Positions 8,754-17,273 of a stretch of DNA of 64,000 bases are shown here, piece by piece. The stretch lies in contig CAJTSL010000015.1 of the NCBI GenBank assembly GCA_910578845.1, forward strand, positions 13,677 through 77,676, written 5' to 3'. This DNA is from an uncultured Lachnospiraceae bacterium. Lineage in GTDB: Bacteria; Bacillota; Clostridia; Lachnospirales; Lachnospiraceae. Below the pieces are notes generated by a model. The model was not told the DNA's origin, ran no database searches, and saw only the letters and a program-made list of their open reading frames with translations. Each line of letters begins with the position of its first letter. Position 1 is the stretch's first letter. The translations under genes and the position numbers were made by a program.

Positions 8754-10184
8754 CTATAGATCATAATACATCTTAAACTCCGCCGGGTTCGGGATCTGCT
8801 CCATCTTCTTTAGCTCTTCCCGCTTACGCGCTACCCAGATATCAATAAGCCGCTGAGGGAACACACCGCCTTTTGTCAGATAATCATGGTCAGCTTCCAA
8901 AGCATCTAACGCTTCGCCAAGCGACTTCGGCAAACCTTTGATTTTCTTCTTCTCTTCTTCGGACAACGTATATAAGTTGAAATCATATGGCCCCCATCCG
9001 TTCTCGGCAGGATCAATCTGTTTCTCAATCCCATCGAGCCCTGCCATCAGAATTGCCGAATAAGCATAATATGGATTCGCCGTTGCATCAGGATTACGCA
9101 GCTCGAACCGCTTAGTCTCCGGAGATTTGGCATACGCCGGGATACGGATGACAGCGCTTCTATTCGATGTCGCATACCCTACTGTAACAGGCGCCTCAAA
9201 CCCAGGAACGAGACGTTTGAAAGAATTCGTAGACGGATTCGTAAAGGCACACAAAGACGCAATATGTTTTAATAAGCCGCCGATAAAATAGTGCGCCGTA
9301 CGGCTCAGGCCGGAATATCCGTTCTCATCATAGAAAAGCGGTTTTCCGTCCTTCATCAATAACATATGTACATGAAGCCCGCTGCCTGCTTCCTGATAGA
9401 TCGGCTTTGGCAGGAAGGTTGCTGTCTTGCCTTCTTTGGCTGCCATATTTTTAATAATATATTTGGTAATCATCGTATTATCCGCCATTGTAGGCATATC
9501 CGCCAGCTCTACCTCTATCTCCATCTGACCGGGTCCGCCCACTTCATGATGGTGGTATTTTACTTTGATGCCCCAATCTTCCATCATCATGCACATACGG
9601 CTACGCAAATCGTAACCTACATCCTGCGGCGCCGCTACATGATAACCGCCCTTACTTGGCACTTCGTAACCATTATTGCCGGGCACCTCCAAGCTGCAAT
9701 TCCAATCCGCCTGCCTCGTATCTATCCAGTATCCACATCTGCGCGGTGTAACTTCATAACGGGTGCGGTCAAATAAATAGAATTCAAATTCCGGCCCGAT
9801 GATCATCTGGTCTGCAATACCGCTTTCTTTCATATATTCCATGGCTCTTAAGCTGACATTTTTCGGATACTGGTCAAAAGGCCTGTTCTCTCCTTTTCCA
9901 ATCGTACACACATTGCCACACATCGTCAAAGTCGGCACATCGGCAAACGGATCCACATAAGCAGTATCCGGGTCAGGCAGAAATACCATATCACTTTTCT
10001 CAATCGGTGCATACCCATAATTGGAACCGTCAAAACCGATTCCATAGGTAAACGTATTTTCCCCGAACCGCTCTACCGGAATCGTGATATGGCGCCAACG
10101 CCCGTCAATATCCGTCATTTTAAAATCAATCATCCGGATTTGTTTCTCCTCACACAGTTTCCTAATCTCCTTGCTCTTGTCCAT
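8754..10184 (-). CDS. glnA: Glutamine synthetase, type I
   Basis: Makes glutamine from glutamate, ammonia and ATP in the cytoplasm. The 476-residue protein has the beta-grasp N-terminal domain (DIDGRWRHITIP), the GFDGSNYGYAPIEKSDM substrate loop, the metal ligands in IGPEFEFYLFD and VGGPGQMEIE, the LHVHMLLMKDGKPLF loop, the ATP-site segment KRLVPGFEAPV and the catalytic NRSAVIRIP plus KRFELRNPDATANPYYAYSA segments. The C-terminal NLYTLSEEE stretch contains the Tyr corresponding to the adenylylation site of enterobacterial enzymes, though Firmicutes usually do not use that control. GAGGGG precedes the ATG. It is monocistronic or leads into the DUF1538/P-II pair 118 bp downstream. Confidence 0.97.
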   Translation of the reverse strand: MDKSKEIRKLCEEKQIRMIDFKMTDIDGRWRHITIPVERFGENTFTYGIGFDGSNYGYAPIEKSDMVFLPDPDTAYVDPFADVPTLTMCGNVCTIGKGENRPFDQYPKNVSLRAMEYMKESGIADQMIIGPEFEFYLFDRTRYEVTPRRCGYWIDTRQADWNCSLEVPGNNGYEVPSKGGYHVAAPQDVGYDLRSRMCMMMEDWGIKVKYHHHEVGGPGQMEIEVELADMPTMADNTMITKYIIKNMAAKEGKTATFLPKPIYQEAGSGLHVHMLLMKDGKPLFYDENGYSGLSRTAHYFIGGLLKHIASLCAFTNPSTNSFKRLVPGFEAPVTVGYATSNRSAVIRIPAYAKSPETKRFELRNPDATANPYYAYSAILMAGLDGIEKQIDPAENGWGPYDFNLYTLSEEEKKKIKGLPKSLGEALDALEADHDYLTKGGVFPQRLIDIWVARKREELKKMEQIPNPAEFKMYYDL

Positions 10185-10280
10185 ACACTTTACCCCTCTT
10201 TCTTATTGTGTCATTTCCTATAGCTTGCCGTCTCCCACAATCCTTCCAAGATTATGGGTAATTTTATACAGTTTGCGTTT

Positions 10281-10309
10281 ATTATATCATAGATTCAGGG
10301 AAATCTGCA
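10281..10309 (-). promoter_or_regulatory. Candidate glnA promoter
   Basis: On the minus strand a perfect TATAAT at 10281-10286 lies ~97 bases ahead of the glnA start. The hexamer 17 bases further upstream (TGCAGA) is a poor -35, so activity may depend on a regulator. No clear GlnR-type palindrome was found. Confidence 0.4.
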
Positions 10310-10373
10310 CACTTCTTTTCCCCAAAGCTTTATAAGATACCGTTCTCTGTTTCCCCTTTGACCAGAACTTACG

Positions 10374-11234
10374 TCATTCGTTTTGCAAGATCACTTCTCC
10401 ATAGGAATTTTCATCATCCCGAATGATCTGTCCGGCGGAAGGCACGTAAATATGGCCGGACAGCGGATTCTTAATACTCAAAACCTCATTGACTATCGTC
10501 GCTTCCACTTCCGATTTCTCAAAACATAAATCCGCATCTATCATCTCACAATCTATCAATTTCAGGTTCTTACAGTAACAAAGAGGCTGTGCGCCAATGA
10601 TTTTACAGTTTTCAAATGTCACATTCTCACAATACCATGCAAGATATTCTCCTTTCACGACACTATTACGGACAACCACATCCTTTGCATGCCAGAAAGC
10701 GTCTTTCGTATCAAACTCACAATGCTCAAATACGGAATCCCGGATATATTGGAAAGAATATTTCCCTTTTAACTTTACATTCTGAAAGTCAATATGTACC
10801 GAACGCATCATAAAATATTCACTCTCAGCACTGCAATCCTGCATCATTATGTTCGCTACCGACCAGCCAAACTCCGGAGATATGATATCGCATCCGCTCA
10901 TCTTCACTTTGCTGCATTCCCGCAATGCCTTAATCCCATGAAGCTTCGTATCCGTAATCTCGATATTCGTAGAATACCATAGAGCAGCACGACAAAGCTG
11001 CGTCAGCTCAGAATCCGAGATCCGCACCCCCTTATCATGCCAGAACGGATAGCGTAAATTGCAGAAGCAATGGGAAAGCTGTATATCCCGGCTTTCCTTC
11101 AGAGCGCTCTCCCCGTCCGCCGGGCCATCGAATGCACAATTTTCTAATACGATGCCCTGGCTTCCATACAGAGCACGTTCTTCGTCAAAAGTTTGGCTTT
11201 TCATGAGTTTCATTATTGGTTGCATATCTATCAT
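10374..11234 (-). CDS. DUF3737 family right-handed beta-helix protein
   Basis: A 286-residue protein built from short repeated strands with recurring Cys, Asn and Phe (patterns such as VFEHCEFDTKDAFWHAKDV, VTFENCKI, LKLIDCEMIDADLCFEKS), typical of a parallel beta-helix. The opening KSQTFDEERALYGSQGI and the end ENSYGEVIL are characteristic of DUF3737, a widespread family of unknown function. It has no signal peptide. AAGGAG lies six bases before the chosen ATG; an internal ATG ten codons later is where many relatives start. The HAD phosphatase gene precedes it by 33 bp, so the two are probably co-transcribed. Confidence 0.88.
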   Translation of the reverse strand: MIDMQPIMKLMKSQTFDEERALYGSQGIVLENCAFDGPADGESALKESRDIQLSHCFCNLRYPFWHDKGVRISDSELTQLCRAALWYSTNIEITDTKLHGIKALRECSKVKMSGCDIISPEFGWSVANIMMQDCSAESEYFMMRSVHIDFQNVKLKGKYSFQYIRDSVFEHCEFDTKDAFWHAKDVVVRNSVVKGEYLAWYCENVTFENCKIIGAQPLCYCKNLKLIDCEMIDADLCFEKSEVEATIVNEVLSIKNPLSGHIYVPSAGQIIRDDENSYGEVILQNE

Positions 11235-11267
11235 TTTCTTCTCCTTATATACAAACCTTTTTGCCCT

Positions 11268-12056
11268 CTATCCCTGTAGAATATTTAACCTAATCCATTT
11301 CGCTATCCCGTCATTATCGTTAGAATCGATCACTTCATCCGCAATCTCTTTAACAGCCTCTATGGCATTTCCCATGGCAATGCCCCGTCCGCACATCCTG
11401 AGCATGCCGATATCTGCATAATCGTCCCCAAATGCGACGATATTCTCCAGCGCAAGCCCAAGCGATTCCGCGCTTTGTGCCAAAGCCATTTCTTTTGTTG
11501 CCTGCGCCTTTCCAAACTTATGCCAATCCCCGTCCGAAAAACGTACCCAATGGCAGTCGGCAACAGACGCAGCGATTTCTTCCGCATACTGGCTTTGCGG
11601 GCAGTCTTCCGGTATTTCCACACATATTTTCAATGCTGCACCGTTGAAATCCTGGTAATCCGTATAAATGGTCTCGCCCCAACTAGCATCCATCTCACTT
11701 GGCACTACCTTATAATTCCAATAATGCGCATCCACCGTATCTGTCGCAATCTCACGTTCCTGCTCCCCTATAAAAAGAGCCGTATCAATGATTTTGCGTG
11801 TTTCTTCTTCAGTAAACCCGGCCTCGTATACTATTTGGCCCTGGAACCGGACAATCGCACCGCCACTGGCTATGATTAAGTCAGGTTTTACCTCCTGTAA
11901 TGCTTTCTCTGAATTTCCTTCACTGCGCGCTGTTGAGATCCCTATGAGAAAACCTTTTTCCCTGCATTGCATAATCGCCTCTAACGTAACACGTGAAATT
12001 GTCTTATCCGTTCTCAATAAAGTTCCGTCTAAATCAAATAACAGCAATCGTTTCAT
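11268..12056 (-). CDS. Cof-type HAD-IIB phosphatase
   Basis: A haloacid-dehalogenase phosphatase that hydrolyses small phosphorylated metabolites such as sugar phosphates. Seen: motif I DLDGTLLRTD with the nucleophile and acid/base Asp residues, motif II ISTARSEG, motif III lysine in FGKAQATKEMAL, and motif IV GDDYADIGML. A mixed cap domain lies between motifs II and III, which places it in the Cof/IIB subgroup. Length 262 is normal. GGAGAAA precedes the ATG. The substrate cannot be predicted. Confidence 0.93.
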   Translation of the reverse strand: MKRLLLFDLDGTLLRTDKTISRVTLEAIMQCREKGFLIGISTARSEGNSEKALQEVKPDLIIASGGAIVRFQGQIVYEAGFTEEETRKIIDTALFIGEQEREIATDTVDAHYWNYKVVPSEMDASWGETIYTDYQDFNGAALKICVEIPEDCPQSQYAEEIAASVADCHWVRFSDGDWHKFGKAQATKEMALAQSAESLGLALENIVAFGDDYADIGMLRMCGRGIAMGNAIEAVKEIADEVIDSNDNDGIAKWIRLNILQG

Positions 12057-12113
12057 AACTATTTCTCCGTTCGATAGAATTTGTTTCAGTTACTTTATCC
12101 GGTAATTCTTTCC

Positions 12114-12887
12114 TTACGCCTTTCCGTTCATCTCATCTACTTCCGCTATGCTCTTTACCGTCATCTCTGCCCAGGCCGGCCTGAATCCACTCCTTACTGC
12201 ATTTCTTGCAGACTTGATATTACACCATGCGCAACAATAAAACGGCACTTTATCCCTTTCCATAATTGCAAGCGCCAATCTGCTTGTTAACGCCGAAGCA
12301 ATCCCTTTCCTCCGGTATGCCGGCAACACATCAGCCCCAATCTGCCACATTGCATCACAATCCGCTGAACACGCCGCCAACCCTATCAGCTTTCCATCAT
12401 CATAAGCGCCTATTCCAAGTACGTCCAATTCCTTCCGGTCTTCACACAAAGCATTTGACCATTGCTCAGAATACAAATCCTGAAAATCCTGATGCTCTAA
12501 TACTCTCGTCTCATAGGGACATTCCAGCGCATGAAGCGCATTTACATCTGGCAGGAAATATTCTGCCATGAAGCACACTTTAAATCCTTTTGGCAAAAAC
12601 GCCTCATTAAGCACATGCATGTTCGGCGTCTCAAAACAATGTGCGACATCATATCTGGCTAAGTATGAATCTACAATATCATAATATTCCGGCAAAATAG
12701 ATGCCACAATATTGCTGCCATAACTAACCATATTACAGACAAACGGCAGCTTTAAATATTTTCTTGCCTTTTCATGAACGGCAGAATAAACGATTACGTT
12801 CCCATCCATAGAAAAGTCTTCTTCCCTGCACTGTAAGTCAATTGCAGACTGCTGCATCGCCACATGCAAAATATCCTGATTATCCAT
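12114..12887 (-). CDS. GNAT family N-acetyltransferase
   Basis: A cytoplasmic acetyl-CoA-dependent acetyltransferase. The C-terminal domain shows the acetyl-CoA pyrophosphate loop in ADVLPAYRRKGIASALTSRLA and the following YCCAWCNIKSARNAVRSGFRPAWAEMTV segment, as in GNAT proteins. The N-terminal ~120 residues are a less conserved arm. The open frame begins at 12914, but AGGAG stands eight bases before the ATG at 12887, so this start is preferred. The substrate is unknown. It lies 30 bp from the LD-carboxypeptidase gene on the same strand. Confidence 0.88.
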   Translation of the reverse strand: MDNQDILHVAMQQSAIDLQCREEDFSMDGNVIVYSAVHEKARKYLKLPFVCNMVSYGSNIVASILPEYYDIVDSYLARYDVAHCFETPNMHVLNEAFLPKGFKVCFMAEYFLPDVNALHALECPYETRVLEHQDFQDLYSEQWSNALCEDRKELDVLGIGAYDDGKLIGLAACSADCDAMWQIGADVLPAYRRKGIASALTSRLALAIMERDKVPFYCCAWCNIKSARNAVRSGFRPAWAEMTVKSIAEVDEMNGKA

Positions 12888-12917
12888 GCAACCCTCTCCT
12901 ATATTCCATACCACAGT

Positions 12918-13982
12918 CTAATTGTAATTCAAACTAATTTTCTTCTCCGTCATATCAACGTGCGCCATGGCTCCATATGGCAGCGCGCATCTTGGTATCG
13001 CATGCCCGAAATTGACATTATACACGATCGGAAGCTTTCGATTCTGAATGACCTCTAGGTACACTTCTTTATATTCATCATAATAGGACTCGTCCTGCGG
13101 TTTCCCTACGATTATTCCGCGTACCGCATCAAATATGCCTTCTGCTTTCAGCGCCAGCAATTCCTCTCTCACCAAATCAGGCGACGGCTTCTCTTCACAC
13201 GTCTCTACGAATAACAGTTTTCCTTCCCACTCTTTCCTGTCCGGGAAAATATGATACTTCCTGCATATTTCCTTCTGATCCGCATACCTTGTGCCACTTA
13301 AAATATCATATAAGCTTTCCAGGCAACCGCCCAACAATTCACCGCCAAATAGATCCGCCCCTTGTAGAAGCTCATATCCTCTTTTCTCTTCATGTGCGGT
13401 TCTATCCGTGCCAATCGCTGCTCTGGAGAAATCAGTCCGCTCCTCATACCATATTTCACTGGGCACGATCTGGTCATACACACTGCCTTCCAGATAACTC
13501 TCAAAAGCTTTTTTACTATATGGGATCATTTCATTTGCGATTTCGCCTAAATCACAAATAAAATTAGGACCATAATAAGTACGCAGTCCCAATCGGTAAA
13601 ACATCAAATGATTAATGGTCGTATCAGAGAATCCTGTAAATAACTTTGGATGCTCTTTAACAGCCAATATAAATTCTTCATCTTCCATCAGATAAGGAAG
13701 CAGCCTATAAGTATCATCGCCGCCAATGGCACAGATAATGCCGGCTATGGAGTCATCTGTAAATGCTTGTTTTAAGTCCTGTGCCCTTGCATCCGGATGC
13801 GCTTTCAAATAATCCATTCCTTTTAACGCATTGGGCATGAATACGGCTTCCAGCCCATATGCCTGTAACCGTTTTACTCCTATTTCTATGTTATGGCTGC
13901 AATACGCTTCTCCGAGCAAGCCGCTTGATAAGCTGACAATCGCAACACGGTCGCCTTTTCTTAATTTGCGTGGAATGTTCAT
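12918..13982 (-). CDS. S66 family LD-carboxypeptidase / MccF-like serine peptidase
   Basis: Peptidases of this family either cut the terminal D-alanine from muropeptides (LdcA) or cleave microcin C-like compounds (MccF). Seen: the N-terminal KGDRVAIVSLSSG motif, AIGGDDTYRLLPYL, the nucleophilic Ser in GFSDTTINHLMFYRLGL, and the C-terminal GKPQDE and NFGHAIPRCALPYGA segments holding the catalytic His. Length 354 and the MccF-like insert in the middle favour the MccF side, which confers self-immunity to peptide-nucleotide antibiotics, but a cell-wall role is equally possible. There is no signal peptide. GGAGG precedes the ATG. Confidence 0.9.
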   Translation of the reverse strand: MNIPRKLRKGDRVAIVSLSSGLLGEAYCSHNIEIGVKRLQAYGLEAVFMPNALKGMDYLKAHPDARAQDLKQAFTDDSIAGIICAIGGDDTYRLLPYLMEDEEFILAVKEHPKLFTGFSDTTINHLMFYRLGLRTYYGPNFICDLGEIANEMIPYSKKAFESYLEGSVYDQIVPSEIWYEERTDFSRAAIGTDRTAHEEKRGYELLQGADLFGGELLGGCLESLYDILSGTRYADQKEICRKYHIFPDRKEWEGKLLFVETCEEKPSPDLVREELLALKAEGIFDAVRGIIVGKPQDESYYDEYKEVYLEVIQNRKLPIVYNVNFGHAIPRCALPYGAMAHVDMTEKKISLNYN

Positions 13983-14043
13983 TTCCTAACCTCCAAACCT
14001 TGTGCAAGCGGAATCCCAAATACTGCTTCTTCCGCTTTTCTAT

Positions 14044-15348
14044 TCATTCTATCATATCCCCTCCGATTTGTAATCCATTTTGCGATGAAGGAATCCCGGC
14101 AGGCTCATGCCCTATCCTTTTCGCCTCGATCCGGTTATTCTCAAATACAAAATCGAAAAGCCTATATTGTTCATCGTTTGGCGTGACACAATAGCAAGTC
14201 TGGCATTTACATTTGCAATCCCTCATAGTGACATGTTCCGCTACGGAAACAGGCATATCCGTCCGCCCTTTCAAATCAAAGAACTGTGTCCAAGGATTGA
14301 TATTGATAAAATTCAGGATTGTTCCTTCAACCTCCTCCACCAGTATATATTCATACCTCTGTGGCGTATCAGGACGCATTTTCAGCCATAATAAATTGTT
14401 TGCCTCCGATACGGCAATCCGCCTCATGATTATATTCCTGTTATGAACAGATTCCGAGCCAAGCGTCAGGCATCCATGACAGAATCCATACTGACAATCC
14501 TCGATGATAATCCTCTCATTCGCCCCGTTTTCCGGCGCTTCATCTGCATAAGGCCCCTTTCCGCCTTTTAATACAACGGCATCGTCATTGACTTCCATAT
14601 AACAATTCTTGATCAGGATGTCCTCACATGCATCAATGTCAATCGCATCCGTACTCGGCGCTTTTACCGGCTTTGCCGGAGAATAAATACGACATCCCAA
14701 ATATTTCACATGATGAGATTTGTACAGATGATTTGTCCAGAAATGCGCGTTTTGTAACCGCAGCCCTGCGACCAGCACATTGCTGCTGTTAGATATATAA
14801 ACTAAGCGCGGCCTTTGTTCATCTTTATTGGTGCAAGCCGGATTCCAGGCACGTCTATGCCAGAATGCCTTCCATGACCTTAACCCGTTTCCATCAATCG
14901 TCCCGGGCCCCATCATGATAAACCCATCAACTCCATCCGCATTAATCAAAGCCGGGAAGTACTGACACGTCTCTCCTTCGATGCGAGTCTCACAAACGGG
15001 ATAATCCGAGATATCATCACTACCTTTAAGCGTACCGCCCTCTTCTATATAAAGATGGACGCCTTGCGCAAATTTCAATGCACCGCTTATGTACGTCCCT
15101 GGCGGCACCACGATCACGCCTCCGCCTTCTCCCACTGCCAGATCAATCAAATCCTGTATTTCTTTCGTATAGGTTCTCCCATCATCCAAAATCTGATAAT
15201 CAGTTAATTTATATTGCTTGCCCAAATCTGCAAGTTCCGGGATATCTGTATCATAAAACCATTTATCAATGATTGTCCCATCGGGGAACATTTCCTTTGC
15301 AGTTTCCTTTACTGTTTCCATTGTATTGCTTGTCTTAATCGCTTCCAT
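14044..15348 (-). CDS. Glycoside hydrolase family 28 (polygalacturonase-type) protein
   Basis: A right-handed beta-helix enzyme of the pectin-degrading family. Catalytic motifs are recognisable: STDAIDIDACEDILI (family NTDG motif), VNDDAVVLKGGKG (the DD pair), CHGCLTLGSES (GHG position, here with Cys-His-Gly-Cys) and WLKMRPD (RIK position). The substitutions in the last two are common in exo-acting oligogalacturonide or unsaturated-product enzymes rather than classic endo-polygalacturonases. It has no signal peptide, so it should act on imported oligosaccharides. The ribosome site is weak (AAGGA about 15 bases ahead); the internal ATG at codon 10 is no better. It is transcribed divergently from the 15558 gene. 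Confidence 0.88.
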   Translation of the reverse strand: MEAIKTSNTMETVKETAKEMFPDGTIIDKWFYDTDIPELADLGKQYKLTDYQILDDGRTYTKEIQDLIDLAVGEGGGVIVVPPGTYISGALKFAQGVHLYIEEGGTLKGSDDISDYPVCETRIEGETCQYFPALINADGVDGFIMMGPGTIDGNGLRSWKAFWHRRAWNPACTNKDEQRPRLVYISNSSNVLVAGLRLQNAHFWTNHLYKSHHVKYLGCRIYSPAKPVKAPSTDAIDIDACEDILIKNCYMEVNDDAVVLKGGKGPYADEAPENGANERIIIEDCQYGFCHGCLTLGSESVHNRNIIMRRIAVSEANNLLWLKMRPDTPQRYEYILVEEVEGTILNFININPWTQFFDLKGRTDMPVSVAEHVTMRDCKCKCQTCYCVTPNDEQYRLFDFVFENNRIEAKRIGHEPAGIPSSQNGLQIGGDMIE

Positions 15349-15557
15349 GATTTCCGCTTTTATCCTTTCTGTTTCCTTGTTATTACCTCCATGTATTTAC
15401 CGTGCTTCCTAATTTTATTCTATCAGACGCCCCCTTAAAAGGAAAGAAAAACCACCCGCGAAGCCAAACCGACCTTTAGCGAAACATTCGCTTCATTCAT
15501 GCTTTCTCATGCTATACTAACTTCAACATCAAACAAAACAAAAAAGGAGAAAAAATT

Positions 15558-15893
15558 ATGTTAGAATGGAAATGGTTTTTAGTAATTGCTACATTATTAA
15601 TAGGAGAAGAGATCCGGAGAAAAGATTTTGAGAAATTTAAGAAAATCATGACGGACGCGCTCAGTTATACATTGAGCATTGGCATCATATTCAGTTTCCT
15701 TGAGACGCTCGGAAGCTACAATATCCAGTTATTTGGCTTATCCTTTGATTTCGCCTGGAATCTTAGCCCGATAAAGATCATGAGCGCTATTTGCGCACTT
15801 TTCCTTGCATCCTTCGCCATCAATTACCGGAAGCGTTCCGCGTCCAAATCTACTAATGAAAATTTAACCGAATGCAAGAAAACTATCGCATGA
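15558..15893 (+). CDS. Small membrane protein of unknown function
   Basis: A 111-residue protein with three hydrophobic segments (about 5-17, 33-50 and 71-88) and a basic, Lys/Arg-rich C-terminus facing the cytoplasm. The start ATG has a strong AAAGGAG. Its stop codon overlaps the ATG of the next gene as ATGA, so the two are translationally coupled and probably work together. No family recognised. Confidence 0.75.
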   Translation: MLEWKWFLVIATLLIGEEIRRKDFEKFKKIMTDALSYTLSIGIIFSFLETLGSYNIQLFGLSFDFAWNLSPIKIMSAICALFLASFAINYRKRSASKSTNENLTECKKTIA

Positions 15894-16501
15894 CGGATAC
15901 AGGCACAATGGCCGTTTTGCTATCCGAAATACAGAGAAAGCAATGGGCCAAAAAGGGATTTTACAGCACTAAGATTACCATGGGCGCCAAAGAAACGAAC
16001 ATAAAAGGAGTCTTATGTGCTGCCCCTTTCTTCGTTTTCCTGGCGAGCATATACAGAATTTGCCTGATACAACGGGCTGTTTTGCTTGATTCAAACGCCC
16101 CGCAGTTCTTACCTCTTCTTACAGGCATTGTTATCATATGCGCCATAGCACATAATTTATTACATGGCGCTGGCTGGGCTATCATCGGTAAAGCCGGGTG
16201 GGATTCTATTTCTTTTCGCTTAAACGGCCTAATGCCCTACTGCTCATGCTACTTAGTCCTTAGAAAAGGTTCTTATCTAATCGGCACCGTACTGCCTGCC
16301 ATTGTACTCGGTGTTTTCAGTATGGTCTTTTTGGCAATCTATCCCGGAACGGTTTCTATGCTAACCCTGTTAATAAATTTCCTAATGGCAGGTAAGGATT
16401 GTGTCATTGCCCTGGAAATAATGAAAAGCAACTTCACCCTTATCGGAAATCTTCCTACAGAGACGGGATTTATCGGATATACGAAGCAAAGCGCTGCCTA
16501 A
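15890..16501 (+). CDS. DUF3267-like membrane protein lacking the catalytic Glu
   Basis: A protein with ~4 hydrophobic segments. The layout and the C-terminal signature (GKDCVIALEIMKS...GNLPTETGFIGY) match DUF3267, a family of putative membrane zinc metalloproteases whose motif is HExxH. Here the motif reads HNLLHG, so both histidines remain but the glutamate is Asn, which predicts no peptidase activity. The start at 15890 is chosen for the ATGA overlap with the upstream gene; an in-frame ATG exists at 15872 with no better ribosome site. The stop codon overlaps the stop of the convergent LytTR gene by four bases. Confidence 0.7.
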   Translation: MTDTGTMAVLLSEIQRKQWAKKGFYSTKITMGAKETNIKGVLCAAPFFVFLASIYRICLIQRAVLLDSNAPQFLPLLTGIVIICAIAHNLLHGAGWAIIGKAGWDSISFRLNGLMPYCSCYLVLRKGSYLIGTVLPAIVLGVFSMVFLAIYPGTVSMLTLLINFLMAGKDCVIALEIMKSNFTLIGNLPTETGFIGYTKQSAA

Positions 16502-17247
16502 AGAGTTTTATTTTCGGACATTTTGGAAGAATACTCTGCTTTCGCCTTGCGTGACAAAAGGCAGCGCTCTCCGTTATCCATTTCCACAAGGTTTTCTTTT
16601 AACATGACATTGCTAATCCGGGACCAATTGACCAGAAAGCTGCGATGGCACCTCCAGAAAGCCTCTCCCAGTTTCTCCTCAAAATGATTCAGGCTGCTGT
16701 TAAACTCCAATACCTCATCATCCATGTGTAACACTAATGTATGACGGCTTCCGATTGCCTCGAAATACAGAATATTCTGCAATGGGATATGGCGTACCGA
16801 ATCAAATAATTTTAACGAACAATACGCCGCTTTCCCATCAGGTTCATGTAACAGCCGTTCACATATGCTTTCCAGGCATGCATTCACCCGTTGCGCCATG
16901 GCAGGCGCATCGCCTTTTACAATATAGTCCAGCGCTTCCAGACGGTAGCGGAACGTTTCAAACATCATATCATTGTGTGCCGTGATGAACACAATAAAAC
17001 CGCGTGGGTCATACTCCCTCAGTTTCACCGCCAGTTCCAGTCCGTTCATATAACCCGGGAAATCTATATCCAGAAAATAAATCGCCGGAACAGTTCCCTT
17101 CTTCTGCAATTCTAGCAGCGCAAGCGGATTGTCCACAACCTGTAATGGCCCCATATCCCTTTCCATCATCATGATCTGTTCCCCAATCAGCTTCTCTAAC
17201 AATGCGCTTATTTTTGGCTCGTCATCGCATATATACACCGGAATCAT
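16498..17247 (-). CDS. LytTR-family response regulator (AgrA-like)
   Basis: A DNA-binding response regulator: an N-terminal receiver domain (IPVYICDDEPKISALLEKL, phosphoacceptor Asp in IYFLDIDFPGYMNG, then FITAHNDMM and the lysine in YIVKGD) and a C-terminal LytTR domain (VRHIPLQNILYFEAIGSRHTL ... FWRCHRSFLVNWSRI). It should bind paired repeats upstream of target promoters. The open frame extends to 17349, but that stretch lies within the kinase gene and is not receiver-like; the ATG at 17247 has GGGAG upstream. It is co-transcribed with the kinase just upstream, its likely phosphate donor. Confidence 0.93.
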   Translation of the reverse strand: MIPVYICDDEPKISALLEKLIGEQIMMMERDMGPLQVVDNPLALLELQKKGTVPAIYFLDIDFPGYMNGLELAVKLREYDPRGFIVFITAHNDMMFETFRYRLEALDYIVKGDAPAMAQRVNACLESICERLLHEPDGKAAYCSLKLFDSVRHIPLQNILYFEAIGSRHTLVLHMDDEVLEFNSSLNHFEEKLGEAFWRCHRSFLVNWSRISNVMLKENLVEMDNGERCLLSRKAKAEYSSKMSENKTL

Positions 17248-17273
17248 TCTCTTTACTCCCTCTACACTCGTTC

